Both the position numbers and the translations under genes were made by a program. A DNA stretch of 26,768 bases from contig CBDDXH010000008.1 in NCBI GenBank assembly GCA_965235125.1, positions 1-26,768 on the forward strand, read 5' to 3'. The notes below the pieces were generated by a model. That model was not told the DNA's origin. It searched no databases and worked only from the letters and a program-made list of their open reading frames with translations. This DNA is from Pelagilacustribacter hypolimneticus (GTDB taxonomy: Bacteria > Pseudomonadota > Alphaproteobacteria > Pelagibacterales > Pelagibacteraceae). The first letter of the stretch is position 1, and each line of letters begins with the position of its first letter. Below, piece by piece: positions 8,960-17,007 of this stretch.

Positions 8960-10254
8960 TGCAAACAATATTCACACCAGAACAATTAAAAAGTAAAAAC
9001 AATAAATCCACAGAAGAAATTGTTCGAAAGTGCGTTCATTGTGGAATGTGCAATTCAACATGTCCAACTTATCAAATTTTAGGCGATGAACTTGATGGAC
9101 CTAGAGGAAGAATTTATCTGATTAAAGATATGCTAGAGAACAATAAGCCAGCTAATGAAAAAATAGCTAAACATCTTGATAGATGCTTATCTTGCTACGC
9201 ATGTATGACGACATGTCCATCAGGCGTAAATTACATGCATTTAATTGATCATGGCAGAGCTCATTTAGAAAAAACTTATAAGCGACCCATCCTAGAGAGA
9301 TTGTTTAGAAATATTTTATCTTTAACACTTCCTAATCCTAAAATTTTTAAAATACTAAGTATTTTAGTAAATATCGTAAGACCATTAAAATTTCTTTTTC
9401 CAGAATTTATAAAAAATTCTATGAAATTAATGCCAGCTAAGTTTCCAAAAAAAACTTTAAAAACACAAAAAATTTACTCAGTGGAAAAAACGAAATCTAT
9501 TGCCAGAGTAGCTTTGCTAACGGGCTGTGTGCAGAGAGTAATTTCTCCAGAAATTAATGAATCCACTATTCGATTACTGAATAGACACAATGTAGAGGTT
9601 GTAGTTATGCCTGAAATCAATTGTTGTGGTTCCTTAGATCATCACCTTGGCAAAGAAAAAGCAGCACATGAATTATTTAAAAAAAATATCAATCTTTGGT
9701 ATGACGAATATTTAGAAAATGGTTTAACAGCGATTATCAGTAACACTTCTGGATGCGGTACAACCCTTAAAGATTATGGTTTTATATTTAGAGGCGATAA
9801 AGAAATGAAAATAAAAGCAAAAAAAATTTCTGAATTAACAAAAGATATAACCGAGTTCTTAGATAAAAATATTAAACTCAATTTTAAGCAAAATGAAAAA
9901 GTCTACAAAATTGCTTACCATTCAGCTTGTTCTATGCAGCATGGCCAAAAAGTTCATCAACAACCCATCGATCTAATAAAGAGAACCGGTAATCAAGTAC
10001 TCAATATTCCAGAGGGCCACGTATGTTGTGGTTCGGCTGGAACGTACAATATTCTGCAGCAGAAAATAGCTAAAGAGTTATTAAAAAATAAAATTGAAAA
10101 TATAAATAAAATTCAGCCTGACTTTATTTCTACTGGAAACATTGGTTGCATGACACAAATTGCTAGCGGCACAGAAATTCCTATAGTTCATACTGTTGAA
10201 GTAATTGATTGGTTAACTGGTGGTCCTAAGCCAGAAAAATTAATTAATTTATGA
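8959..10254 (+). CDS. glcF: Glycolate oxidase iron-sulfur subunit GlcF
   Basis: GlcF carries electrons from GlcDE towards the quinone pool. Its 431 residues begin with two 4Fe-4S ferredoxin motifs: Cys25/28/31/35 (CVHCGMCNSTCPTY) and Cys76/79/82/86 (CLSCYACMTTCPSG). Two CCG (cysteine-rich) domains follow, marked by INCCGSLDHHLG (about residue 220) and HVCCGSAGTYNI (about residue 355), the same architecture as GlpC/HdrB-like proteins. It starts one base inside glcE and overlaps the next gene by 4 nt, so glcDEF and the following dehydrogenase form one tightly coupled unit. Confidence 0.94.
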   Translation: MQTIFTPEQLKSKNNKSTEEIVRKCVHCGMCNSTCPTYQILGDELDGPRGRIYLIKDMLENNKPANEKIAKHLDRCLSCYACMTTCPSGVNYMHLIDHGRAHLEKTYKRPILERLFRNILSLTLPNPKIFKILSILVNIVRPLKFLFPEFIKNSMKLMPAKFPKKTLKTQKIYSVEKTKSIARVALLTGCVQRVISPEINESTIRLLNRHNVEVVVMPEINCCGSLDHHLGKEKAAHELFKKNINLWYDEYLENGLTAIISNTSGCGTTLKDYGFIFRGDKEMKIKAKKISELTKDITEFLDKNIKLNFKQNEKVYKIAYHSACSMQHGQKVHQQPIDLIKRTGNQVLNIPEGHVCCGSAGTYNILQQKIAKELLKNKIENINKIQPDFISTGNIGCMTQIASGTEIPIVHTVEVIDWLTGGPKPEKLINL

Positions 10255-11204
10255 AAAAAAAAGTATTAGTTACTAGAAAACTTTTAAAAGAAAATGAAGA
10301 AAAGTTAGAACAGCTTTTTGATGTTAAACTAAATAGCAATGATCATTTATATTCTACAGATAAAGTTTTAGAACTTTCAAAAGACTGTGATGGAATTTTA
10401 AGTTTTATTACAGATCAATTTAATAAAGAACTTATAAAAAAATTATCTCCTTCAGTTAAAATTATAGCTAACTATGCTGTTGGATATGGAAATATTGATA
10501 TTGCTGCTGCAAAAGAAAAAAATATTATAGTTACCAATACACCTGAAGTATTAGATGATTCTACAGCAGATATTTCAATTCTTTTACTTTTAGGCGCATC
10601 AAGAAAAGTTTTAGAGGCAAGAAAAGCTGCTGAAGATCAAGACTGGAAATGGTCCGCAGATTTTATGTTAGGCAAGCAAATGTCCAATAGAAGATTAGGC
10701 ATACTAGGCATGGGTAGAATTGGTCGAGCTGTTGCAAAAAGAGCAAGAGCTTTTGGAATGGAGATTCATTATCATAATCGTAATCAGCTTTCTAAAGATT
10801 TAGAACAAGGAGCAATTTATCACAAAACAATTAAAAATTTATTTAAAGTTAGTGATTTTCTATCTATTAATTGTCCTGCAACAAAAGAAACCAATAAATT
10901 AATCAATAAAGAAACACTTAGTTTTTTACCAGACAAGGCCGTTATAGCAAATTCTGCAAGAGGAGATATTGTCGATGATGAGGCTATGATTGACGTACTT
11001 AAATCAGGTAAAGTTTTTGCTTTTGGTCTAGATGTTTATAATGGAGAACCTAAAATTCATCCTGAATATTTGAAATTAAATAATATTTTTTTATTACCTC
11101 ATTTAGGAAGCGCCACTAAAAGAACCAGGTGGGATATGGGATATAGAGCTACTGAAAATCTAGAGCTTTTTTTTAAAACAGGTAAAGCAAGAGATGTTGT
11201 TTAA
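10251..11204 (+). CDS. NAD(P)-dependent D-2-hydroxyacid dehydrogenase (glyoxylate/hydroxypyruvate reductase-like)
   Basis: This is a D-isomer-specific 2-hydroxyacid dehydrogenase of 317 residues. It shows the Rossmann motif LGMGRIGRAVAKRA (about 152-165) and the catalytic triad Arg237 (NSARGDIVD), Glu266 (DVYNGEP) and His284 (LLPHLGSAT). An acidic residue at the end of the second Rossmann strand, which would mark NAD preference, is not seen; HYHNRNQ (173-179) contains basic residues and suggests NADPH, though this is inferred. Family members reduce glyoxylate or hydroxypyruvate, or oxidise D-glycerate. The 4-nt overlap with glcF implies it acts on the product of glycolate oxidase. The physiological direction is uncertain. 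Confidence 0.88.
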   Translation: MKKKVLVTRKLLKENEEKLEQLFDVKLNSNDHLYSTDKVLELSKDCDGILSFITDQFNKELIKKLSPSVKIIANYAVGYGNIDIAAAKEKNIIVTNTPEVLDDSTADISILLLLGASRKVLEARKAAEDQDWKWSADFMLGKQMSNRRLGILGMGRIGRAVAKRARAFGMEIHYHNRNQLSKDLEQGAIYHKTIKNLFKVSDFLSINCPATKETNKLINKETLSFLPDKAVIANSARGDIVDDEAMIDVLKSGKVFAFGLDVYNGEPKIHPEYLKLNNIFLLPHLGSATKRTRWDMGYRATENLELFFKTGKARDVV

Positions 11205-11353
11205 TACAACCTTAAAGTGTAATTTTAAATAAATTCAAGCAATAGTACCCACTAAGCTACAGATTTATAAAATTTCAAGAATTTTTTTCCGTTAATTTAA
11301 TTGAGACTCTTTAGTAACTTTATGCTTAAATTCTTTATTAAATAACAACTAAA

Positions 11354-11360
11354 AAAGGAG
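11354..11360 (+). promoter_or_regulatory. Strong Shine-Dalgarno site of the TRAP binding-protein gene
   Basis: AAAGGAG followed by six bases and ATG at 11367 is one of very few near-consensus ribosome-binding sites in the window. It suggests high translation of the periplasmic binding protein, which is needed in excess over the membrane subunits. The 162-nt gap upstream (11205-11366) is otherwise AT-rich; I saw no convincing -35/-10 pair, riboswitch or hairpin in it, although it is long enough to hold the transporter promoter. Confidence 0.75.
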
Positions 11361-11366
11361 ATAAAC

Positions 11367-12530
11367 ATGTCAAAAAAAGAAAAAACGTTAAAAGGAATTA
11401 AAACTCCTTCAAGACGTAAATTCTTTAAAGCTGCTGCTGCAACAGGAGCTGTAGCTGCAACGGCTTTAGTATTGCCAAATATTGCTATAGCGGCGGAAGC
11501 TGTTACTCTTAAAATGCAATCTGCTTGGGGGCCATCCGATGCAGATCCATTTTATGAAATGAACAAGCAGTATACTAGAAAAGTTGAAGCTATGTCTGGT
11601 GGTTCATTGAAAATAGAACTTCTACCGGTTAATGCAGTTTTGAAAACTGCTGAGATCGCTGATGGAGTTAGCACAGGCGTTGTTGATGCTGGTCATGCCG
11701 TTACTGCATACTGGTATGGAAAAAACCCTGCGGCTTCTTTATTTGGAACTGGACCTTCTTACGGTTTCTCATCTCAAGAATTAATGGGATGGATAGAGTA
11801 TGGTGGCGGAAGAGCTTTGTATGAAAGAACTCTACAAGCTACGAAATTAGATTACGTAGGTTTTTTTGTAATGCCAATGCCAGCTCAACCATTTGGTTGG
11901 TTTAAAAAAGAACTTAAGAGCGTTGCCGATATAAAAGGTATGAAATACCGAACTGTAGGCCTAGCTACTAACGTTCTTCAAGGAATGGGAATGACTGTTC
12001 TTCAGTTACCAGGTGGAGAAATTCAACCTGCTATGAAAACAGGCCTGATCGATGCGGCTGAGTTTAACAACCCATCATCTGATAAAAACTTCGGAATGCA
12101 AGATGTTTCTAAATTCTATGCTTTAGGAAGTTTTCACCAGTCCCAAGAGATGTTTGAGGTAAGTTTTAATACTAAAAAGTTCAATAGCTTATCTAAACCA
12201 CATCAGGCTATCTTAAGAATAGCAGCTGAAGCCTCTAATACCGATAACTACTGGTACGCTATTAAGAGATATTCTGATGATCTTAACAAATTAATTAAGG
12301 AATCAGGCGTTCAACCTTTTGCTACACCAAAAGATATTTTGGCAGAGCAAATGAAATCTTGGGATAAAGTAGTCGCTGATTTTTCAGCTAAAGATCCTTT
12401 ATTCAAAGAAATTATTGACTCGCAAAAAGCATATGCAAAATCTGTGATGAAATATTTATTTATGAATCAACCAGATTATACAATTGCTTATAAACAATAC
12501 TTTGGAGATCCTTCTAAGGTAGTAGTCTGA
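11367..12530 (+). CDS. TRAP transporter substrate-binding protein, DctP/TakP type (carboxylate-binding)
   Basis: This is the periplasmic receptor of a tripartite ATP-independent transporter. The 387-residue precursor has a twin-arginine signal (SRRKFF at 15-20, then an Ala-rich hydrophobic core) with likely cleavage after about residue 43 (IAIAA|EAV), so export is probably by Tat. The mature part shows the DctP-fold elements: KYRTVGLA with Arg195, which in this family salt-bridges the substrate carboxylate; LPGGEIQPAMKTGLIDAAEF at about 214-233; and EFNNPSSD at 232-239. These features match the mannitol/chloroaromatic/2-oxo acid (TakP-like) branch. Lactate, pyruvate or other small 2-substituted acids are the likely ligands given the neighbours, but this is inferred. 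Confidence 0.9.
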   Translation: MSKKEKTLKGIKTPSRRKFFKAAAATGAVAATALVLPNIAIAAEAVTLKMQSAWGPSDADPFYEMNKQYTRKVEAMSGGSLKIELLPVNAVLKTAEIADGVSTGVVDAGHAVTAYWYGKNPAASLFGTGPSYGFSSQELMGWIEYGGGRALYERTLQATKLDYVGFFVMPMPAQPFGWFKKELKSVADIKGMKYRTVGLATNVLQGMGMTVLQLPGGEIQPAMKTGLIDAAEFNNPSSDKNFGMQDVSKFYALGSFHQSQEMFEVSFNTKKFNSLSKPHQAILRIAAEASNTDNYWYAIKRYSDDLNKLIKESGVQPFATPKDILAEQMKSWDKVVADFSAKDPLFKEIIDSQKAYAKSVMKYLFMNQPDYTIAYKQYFGDPSKVVV

Positions 12531-12550
12531 TTATAAAGGCTAAATTTATT

Positions 12551-12581
12551 TACAAAGAGGTGTTACAAACACCTCTTTGTA
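12551..12581 (+). promoter_or_regulatory. Perfect 13-bp hairpin between TRAP binding-protein and membrane-subunit genes
   Basis: TACAAAGAGGTGT (12551-12563) and ACACCTCTTTGTA (12569-12581) are perfect reverse complements around TACAA; one more T-A pair could shrink the loop to three bases. No T tract follows (next bases CTAAGTAATTT), so it is not a typical intrinsic terminator. A stable hairpin after the binding-protein gene usually protects the upstream mRNA from 3' decay or gives partial read-through, keeping the receptor in excess over the permease. The structure is seen; the role is inferred. Confidence 0.7.
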
Positions 12582-12604
12582 CTAAGTAATTTATAGGCAT
12601 AAAA

Positions 12605-13165
12605 ATGAAATTTTATATTTTTATAGTTGACGAATTAAGCACATGGATAGGTAAGGCATTCGGTTGGTGCACTTTTGCTTTAACAATTGCTGTTGGATAT
12701 GAGATTCTTGCAAGATATTTTTTTAATGCACCAACACTATGGGTTTTTGACTTTGCAATTCAAATGTACGGGGCAACTTTTATGATGGCTGGAGCTTATG
12801 CTCTTGCTGTTCAATCCCATGTTAGAGCAGATATGCTTTATAGAAAGACGCCTATAAAATTTCAGGCAATTTCAGATTTAATATTATATTTTTTATTTTT
12901 TTTCCCTGCTTGTATTGCGTTTACATACACAGGTTACTTCTACGCAGAAAAAGCTTGGATTTTAAAGGAAACTAGTTGGAGCAGTCCAGCTCAAATAGGG
13001 GTTTACGCATTTAAAACTCTTATACCTTTGGCAGGTATGCTCTTAGTTTTACAGGGAGTAGCCGAAGTCTTTCGATGCGTTATAGCACTTAAAACAGGTA
13101 AGTGGATGGAAAGATATATAGAGGAAGAAGAATTAGAAAAAGTTTTAATAAAAAAAAGTAATTAA
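12605..13165 (+). CDS. dctQ: TRAP transporter small membrane subunit, DctQ family
   Basis: This is the small integral-membrane component that works with the large subunit and the periplasmic receptor in Na+- or H+-driven uptake. The 186-residue product has four predicted membrane helices (about 15-35, 45-67, 88-110 and 128-150) and a charged C-terminal tail. Sequence such as ARYFFNAPTLWVFDFAIQMYGATFMMAGAYAL is typical of DctQ, where the first cytoplasmic loop and helix 2 are best conserved. It lies 74 nt after the receptor gene (hairpin in between) and 4 nt before the large subunit. The symbol is used by family; the substrate may differ from dicarboxylates. Confidence 0.88.
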   Translation: MKFYIFIVDELSTWIGKAFGWCTFALTIAVGYEILARYFFNAPTLWVFDFAIQMYGATFMMAGAYALAVQSHVRADMLYRKTPIKFQAISDLILYFLFFFPACIAFTYTGYFYAEKAWILKETSWSSPAQIGVYAFKTLIPLAGMLLVLQGVAEVFRCVIALKTGKWMERYIEEEELEKVLIKKSN

Positions 13166-13169
13166 AAAA

Positions 13170-14558
13170 ATGGAACAAATGATTTTAGGATTGACAAACC
13201 CGCAAGTTGCAATAGTCATGATGTTCGCTTTTATCTTTATAGTTCTTTTGGGCTTTCCCATTGCATTTACACTTTTAGCGCTTGGAATTTTTTTTGGTTT
13301 TTATGCTTATTTAGATCCATTAAAAATTGCAGAGTCCGGTATTTTTGCAAATAGGATTTTTGATTTAGTTGTAAAAAATACTCATTCTGTGATGGAGAAC
13401 CATGTTTTGATTGCAGTGCCTTTATTTCTTTTTATGGGTTATATCGTGGAAAGATCTGGAATTATTGCTAGACTTTTCGAGTCAATCAGGATGGCAACCG
13501 CAAATCTTCCAGCGTCTATGGCTGTCGCATCATTGATAACCTGCGCTCTTTTTTCAACAGCAACAGGAATTGTTGGAGCTGTTGTGACCTTAATGGGGCT
13601 TTTGGCATGGCCTGCAATGATACGTGCTGGTTATGATAAAAGATTTGCATCAGGCGTTATATGTGCCGGTGGAACACTTGGCATTTTAATTCCACCAAGT
13701 ATTATGTTTATTGTTTATGCAGCTATGGCTTCTTTATCTCCAATTAGGTTATTTGCTGCTGCTTTTATTCCTGGAATGATGCTGGCTGGATTATATTGTA
13801 TTTATTGTATTGGTATTGCTATGATTTATCCTCATCTTGCTCCAAAACCTAAAATTTCAGAACTTCCATCAAAATTAGTAATTTATAAAAATTTAATTAG
13901 AGATTTTATACCTTTGCTTACATTAATTTTATTAGTTCTTGGAGTCATTCTCCTAGGCTTAGCAACACCTGCAGAAGCAGCCGCAGCTGGAGCAATTGGT
14001 GCAATAGTACTTGCTTATTATTATAAAAATATGAATTGGAAAAATCTTAAAGAGTCAGTTTATTTAACTACACGAACATCGGCGATGATTATGTGGTTAT
14101 TCGTGGGATCTTGGACTTTTGCCTCTGTATTTTCTTATTTAGGTGGACATAAAGTTTTTGAAGTGTTTTTTGCAGGTCTTGGCTTAGAACCATGGCAGTT
14201 TTTAGTCTTAACCCAACTCATAATTTTTTTACTTGGATTTCCATTAGAGTGGACTGAAATATTGATCATATTTGTACCGATATTTTTACCTCTTTTAAAA
14301 ATATATGGAATTGATCCTTATTTTTTTGCAATTCTTGTTGGATTAAATTTACAAATGTCTTTTTTAACTCCACCTATGGCCATGTCTGCCTATTATTTAA
14401 AAGGGGTACAATCTAAAAATGTTTTATTATCTGATATATTTATTGGTATTATCCCATTCGTTTTTGTTGTCATGGTGTCGATGGTCGTACTGCATAATTT
14501 TCAAGGCCTTGCTACATGGCTTCCCGATCTTTTATTTGGTGCAGAGACCAAAGGGTAG
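13170..14558 (+). CDS. dctM: TRAP transporter large membrane subunit, DctM family
   Basis: This is the transport channel subunit of the TRAP system. It has 462 residues with about 12 hydrophobic segments. Family patterns are visible: FPIAFTLLALGIFFG near residue 30; an MGYIVERSGI segment; ICAGGTLGILIPPSIMFIVYA around 165-185, the conserved Gly/Pro-rich hairpin; ATPAEAAAAGAIGAI around 265-280; and the matching second half ending LTPPMAMSAYYLKG. It is 4 nt from dctQ, so translation is coupled. With the receptor and DctQ this makes a complete transporter. Confidence 0.93.
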   Translation: MEQMILGLTNPQVAIVMMFAFIFIVLLGFPIAFTLLALGIFFGFYAYLDPLKIAESGIFANRIFDLVVKNTHSVMENHVLIAVPLFLFMGYIVERSGIIARLFESIRMATANLPASMAVASLITCALFSTATGIVGAVVTLMGLLAWPAMIRAGYDKRFASGVICAGGTLGILIPPSIMFIVYAAMASLSPIRLFAAAFIPGMMLAGLYCIYCIGIAMIYPHLAPKPKISELPSKLVIYKNLIRDFIPLLTLILLVLGVILLGLATPAEAAAAGAIGAIVLAYYYKNMNWKNLKESVYLTTRTSAMIMWLFVGSWTFASVFSYLGGHKVFEVFFAGLGLEPWQFLVLTQLIIFLLGFPLEWTEILIIFVPIFLPLLKIYGIDPYFFAILVGLNLQMSFLTPPMAMSAYYLKGVQSKNVLLSDIFIGIIPFVFVVMVSMVVLHNFQGLATWLPDLLFGAETKG

Positions 14559-14574
14559 ATTTATAAATTAAATT

Positions 14575-15897
14575 ATGGATTTATGTTTTCTTTCTGCTTT
14601 AGAAATAATTGAAAAGACAAAAAAAGGAGAAATTTCTTCTGTTGAGGTTGCTAAAAGTTTTATTGGTAGAATTGAAAAATTTGAAAAAGAAATAAAAGCT
14701 TGGGCCTTTTTTGATAAAAAACTTTTTATAGAAAAAGCAAAAGAAAAAGACGATTGGAGACTTTCAGGAAAACCCCTGGGCTCTCTTCATGGACTTCCTA
14801 TAGCTATAAAAGATATTTTTAAAACTGAAGATATGCCAACTCAATATGGGACGGCTATTAGAGAAAATTATCAATCAAGAGATGACTCTAAGGTTGTAAG
14901 TATTTTACGGTCAGCAGGTGCAATTATTATGGGAAAAACTGTAACTACTGAACTTGCTTATTTTGATCCAGGAAAGACCACCAATCCTCAAGATTATTCT
15001 AGAACACCTGGGGGTTCCTCTAGCGGTTCAGCTGCAGCAGTTGCATCTTTTATGGCTCCAATTGCTATCGGTTCACAAACTAACGGATCAACTATTCGTC
15101 CAGCTTCTTATTGCGGCGTTGTAGGGTTTAAGCCATCCTATGGCTTAGTTTCAAGAACTGGAGCTTTAACCCAATCTTTTCTATTAGATCAGGTTGGAGT
15201 TCTTTCAAGAACAGTTGAAGATGCAGCACTTTGTTCTTCGGTCATTATAACAAAGGACTTAGAGGACACATCAACTGTTTACTTCCCGTCAGAAGATATT
15301 TTAAATCGAGTTAAAGCAAAACCTTTTTTTGATCCAAAATTTATTTTTATTGCAACTTCTAAATGGAAAAATCTAGATGAAATTGCAAAAAAAGATTTTG
15401 ATAGGTTTTTAAAAAAAATAGCTCAACATGTTACTGTTTATTCAAATCCAACTTCCTTTGAAAAAATTTTTGATTATCATAAAATAATTCATGAAACTGA
15501 TATGGCTTATAATTTTTTTTCTACTTATAAAAAACATAAAAAGAAGTTAGGAAAAAATATGGTCGAAGCCATTGAAAGAGGCCTGTCCTATAAAGCCAAA
15601 GACTATGCTGAGGCAGTGGATCAAATGGCTATTATATATGATAGTTTCAAAGAAGCATTTCATCATTATCATGCAATAATTACTCCCTCAACTACGGGTT
15701 ACGCACCAAAAGGGCTTACTCATACGGGTAGTCCAGAATTTTGTACAACATGGACTTATTTAGGTATGCCCGCAATTACATTGCCATTAATTCAGGGATC
15801 TAGTAAGTTGCCTTTGGGAGTTCAGTTGGTTGGCGAGAAATATGACGATGTTAGATTATTACAAACAGCCAATTGGCTTTTCAAAAAAAATAAATAA
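14575..15897 (+). CDS. Amidase signature family hydrolase
   Basis: This is a Ser-cisSer-Lys amidase of 440 residues. The triad is readable: Lys79 in LPIAIKDIF, cis-Ser148 in the signature GGSSSGSAAAV, and nucleophile Ser172 in TNGSTIRPAS; the 24-residue spacing between the two serines matches the family. Members include GatA, allophanate hydrolase, aryl-acylamidases and many uncharacterised enzymes. It is shorter than typical GatA and no gatB or gatC is nearby, so a tRNA amidotransferase role is unlikely. It lies 16 nt after the TRAP permease, so it may act on an imported amide or be co-transcribed by chance. The substrate is unknown. Confidence 0.87.
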   Translation: MDLCFLSALEIIEKTKKGEISSVEVAKSFIGRIEKFEKEIKAWAFFDKKLFIEKAKEKDDWRLSGKPLGSLHGLPIAIKDIFKTEDMPTQYGTAIRENYQSRDDSKVVSILRSAGAIIMGKTVTTELAYFDPGKTTNPQDYSRTPGGSSSGSAAAVASFMAPIAIGSQTNGSTIRPASYCGVVGFKPSYGLVSRTGALTQSFLLDQVGVLSRTVEDAALCSSVIITKDLEDTSTVYFPSEDILNRVKAKPFFDPKFIFIATSKWKNLDEIAKKDFDRFLKKIAQHVTVYSNPTSFEKIFDYHKIIHETDMAYNFFSTYKKHKKKLGKNMVEAIERGLSYKAKDYAEAVDQMAIIYDSFKEAFHHYHAIITPSTTGYAPKGLTHTGSPEFCTTWTYLGMPAITLPLIQGSSKLPLGVQLVGEKYDDVRLLQTANWLFKKNK

Positions 15898-15899
15898 TT

Positions 15900-16091
15900 A
15901 TGTTTAAAATTTTAAGTATCATATTAGGTATTGCATCAATTTCTTGGTTTTTTTACGAAATGTCTAAAAGTATATTTAAATCTCCAATTATATCTTTTTC
16001 GGCATCGATTCCTGTTCTTTTGGTTATAATTTTGACTTTAGGTTTCTTTTTATACGATGTCTACGATCATATTAAAAAAATAAAAAAATAA
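15900..16091 (+). CDS. Small two-helix membrane protein of unknown function
   Basis: I do not recognise this 63-residue product. It is strongly hydrophobic with two likely membrane segments (about 3-20 and 32-53), separated by a short polar stretch (YEMSKSIFKSP), and ends in a basic tail (HIKKIKK), which would place the C-terminus in the cytoplasm. The start is 2 nt after the amidase stop and 19 nt precede the DMT transporter gene, so it sits inside a tight operon, which supports it being real. There is no clear ribosome-binding site; translational coupling to the amidase is likely. Confidence 0.6.
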   Translation: MFKILSIILGIASISWFFYEMSKSIFKSPIISFSASIPVLLVIILTLGFFLYDVYDHIKKIKK

Positions 16092-16110
16092 ATTTTTCTT
16101 TAAAAAATTA

Positions 16111-17007
16111 ATGGAAAAAAAAGAATTATCAATTCTTCCTTTCCTTTTATTACTGGTTCAACCTGCATTTATGGCTAGTAACTTAGTAGTAGGTCGCGGA
16201 GGAGTAGAGTATGTACCTCCTATTTCACTAGCATTCTGGAGATGGTTTTTTGTTGTTTTACTACTTTTACCGTTTACGTATCAAAAAATATTTAAAAATA
16301 TTGAAGCTTTAAAAAAAGAATGGCGACAATTATTTTTTTTAGGATTTATGGGGTGTGGAATTTGTGGTGCGTTTCCATTCATGGCCGGAGTAACAACTAC
16401 AGTAGCTAACATGGGCATTATATATACTTCTTCACCTATTTTCATAATTTTAATCTCAGCATTTTTTTTTAAAGAACATTTAAGTCTTATTCAGTTTTTA
16501 GGTTTAGTTCTTTGTTTTACAGGCGTTATTTCAATTATTGCTAAAGGAGACCTTACTTTACTAATTAGTTTAAAATTTACATCGGGAGACTTATGGATGC
16601 TAGGAGCAGCAGTGGGTTGGGCTTTATATTCTGTATTCTTACTTAATTGGAAAAGTAAATTTAGTTTGTTTCCAAGATTTGCCATGATTGCTTTTTTTGG
16701 AACACTATCATTATTACCTTTCTCATTAATTGAAAATTATTTCTTTAGACCAGTAATATTTAATGAAGCCTTTTATTTCTGGACAATATTCGCAGCTATT
16801 TCTCCAGGAATAATTGCTTTCTCTTTATATGCTAAAGTTCAAAAGGACCTAGGTGCTTCTATAACTGGTTTTACTTTATATTTATTTACAGTCTATGGAG
16901 CTATATATGGAATAGTCCTATTTGGAGAGATGCTAAAAAACTATCATTACTTAGGAGCAATTCTAGTCTTTGCTGGAATGTTTTTTGTTAGAAAAAAAAG
17001 TATTTAA
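16111..17007 (+). CDS. EamA/DMT superfamily transporter (10-TM drug/metabolite exporter type)
   Basis: The product has 298 residues with about ten hydrophobic segments in two EamA repeats (roughly 15-145 and 160-295). Each repeat holds the usual features: an early Trp/Arg-rich helix end (AFWRWFFVVLLLLP) and the Gly-rich pattern before a charged loop (FFFKEHLSLIQFLGLVLCFTGV in the first repeat, FGEMLKNYHYLGAILVFAGMF in the second). DMT proteins move amino acids, nucleotide sugars, organic cations and other metabolites, often outward; the substrate cannot be assigned. Its stop overlaps the end of convergent ftsY by 4 nt (17004-17007). Confidence 0.85.
   Translation: MEKKELSILPFLLLLVQPAFMASNLVVGRGGVEYVPPISLAFWRWFFVVLLLLPFTYQKIFKNIEALKKEWRQLFFLGFMGCGICGAFPFMAGVTTTVANMGIIYTSSPIFIILISAFFFKEHLSLIQFLGLVLCFTGVISIIAKGDLTLLISLKFTSGDLWMLGAAVGWALYSVFLLNWKSKFSLFPRFAMIAFFGTLSLLPFSLIENYFFRPVIFNEAFYFWTIFAAISPGIIAFSLYAKVQKDLGASITGFTLYLFTVYGAIYGIVLFGEMLKNYHYLGAILVFAGMFFVRKKSI

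Noticed and set aside
11205..11366. Riboswitch (glycine- or SAM-type) ahead of the TRAP operon
   Set aside because: The gap is AT-rich with no stable hairpins and none of the conserved aptamer cores I know; a promoter is more likely, although no clear boxes were found.
12551..12581. Intrinsic terminator after the TRAP receptor gene
   Set aside because: The stem is perfect but no run of T follows, and the operon clearly continues to dctQ and dctM, so I list it as a regulatory hairpin.
14575..15897. GatA subunit of the tRNA amidotransferase
   Set aside because: The amidase triad is shared, but the protein is short for GatA and no gatB or gatC is adjacent.
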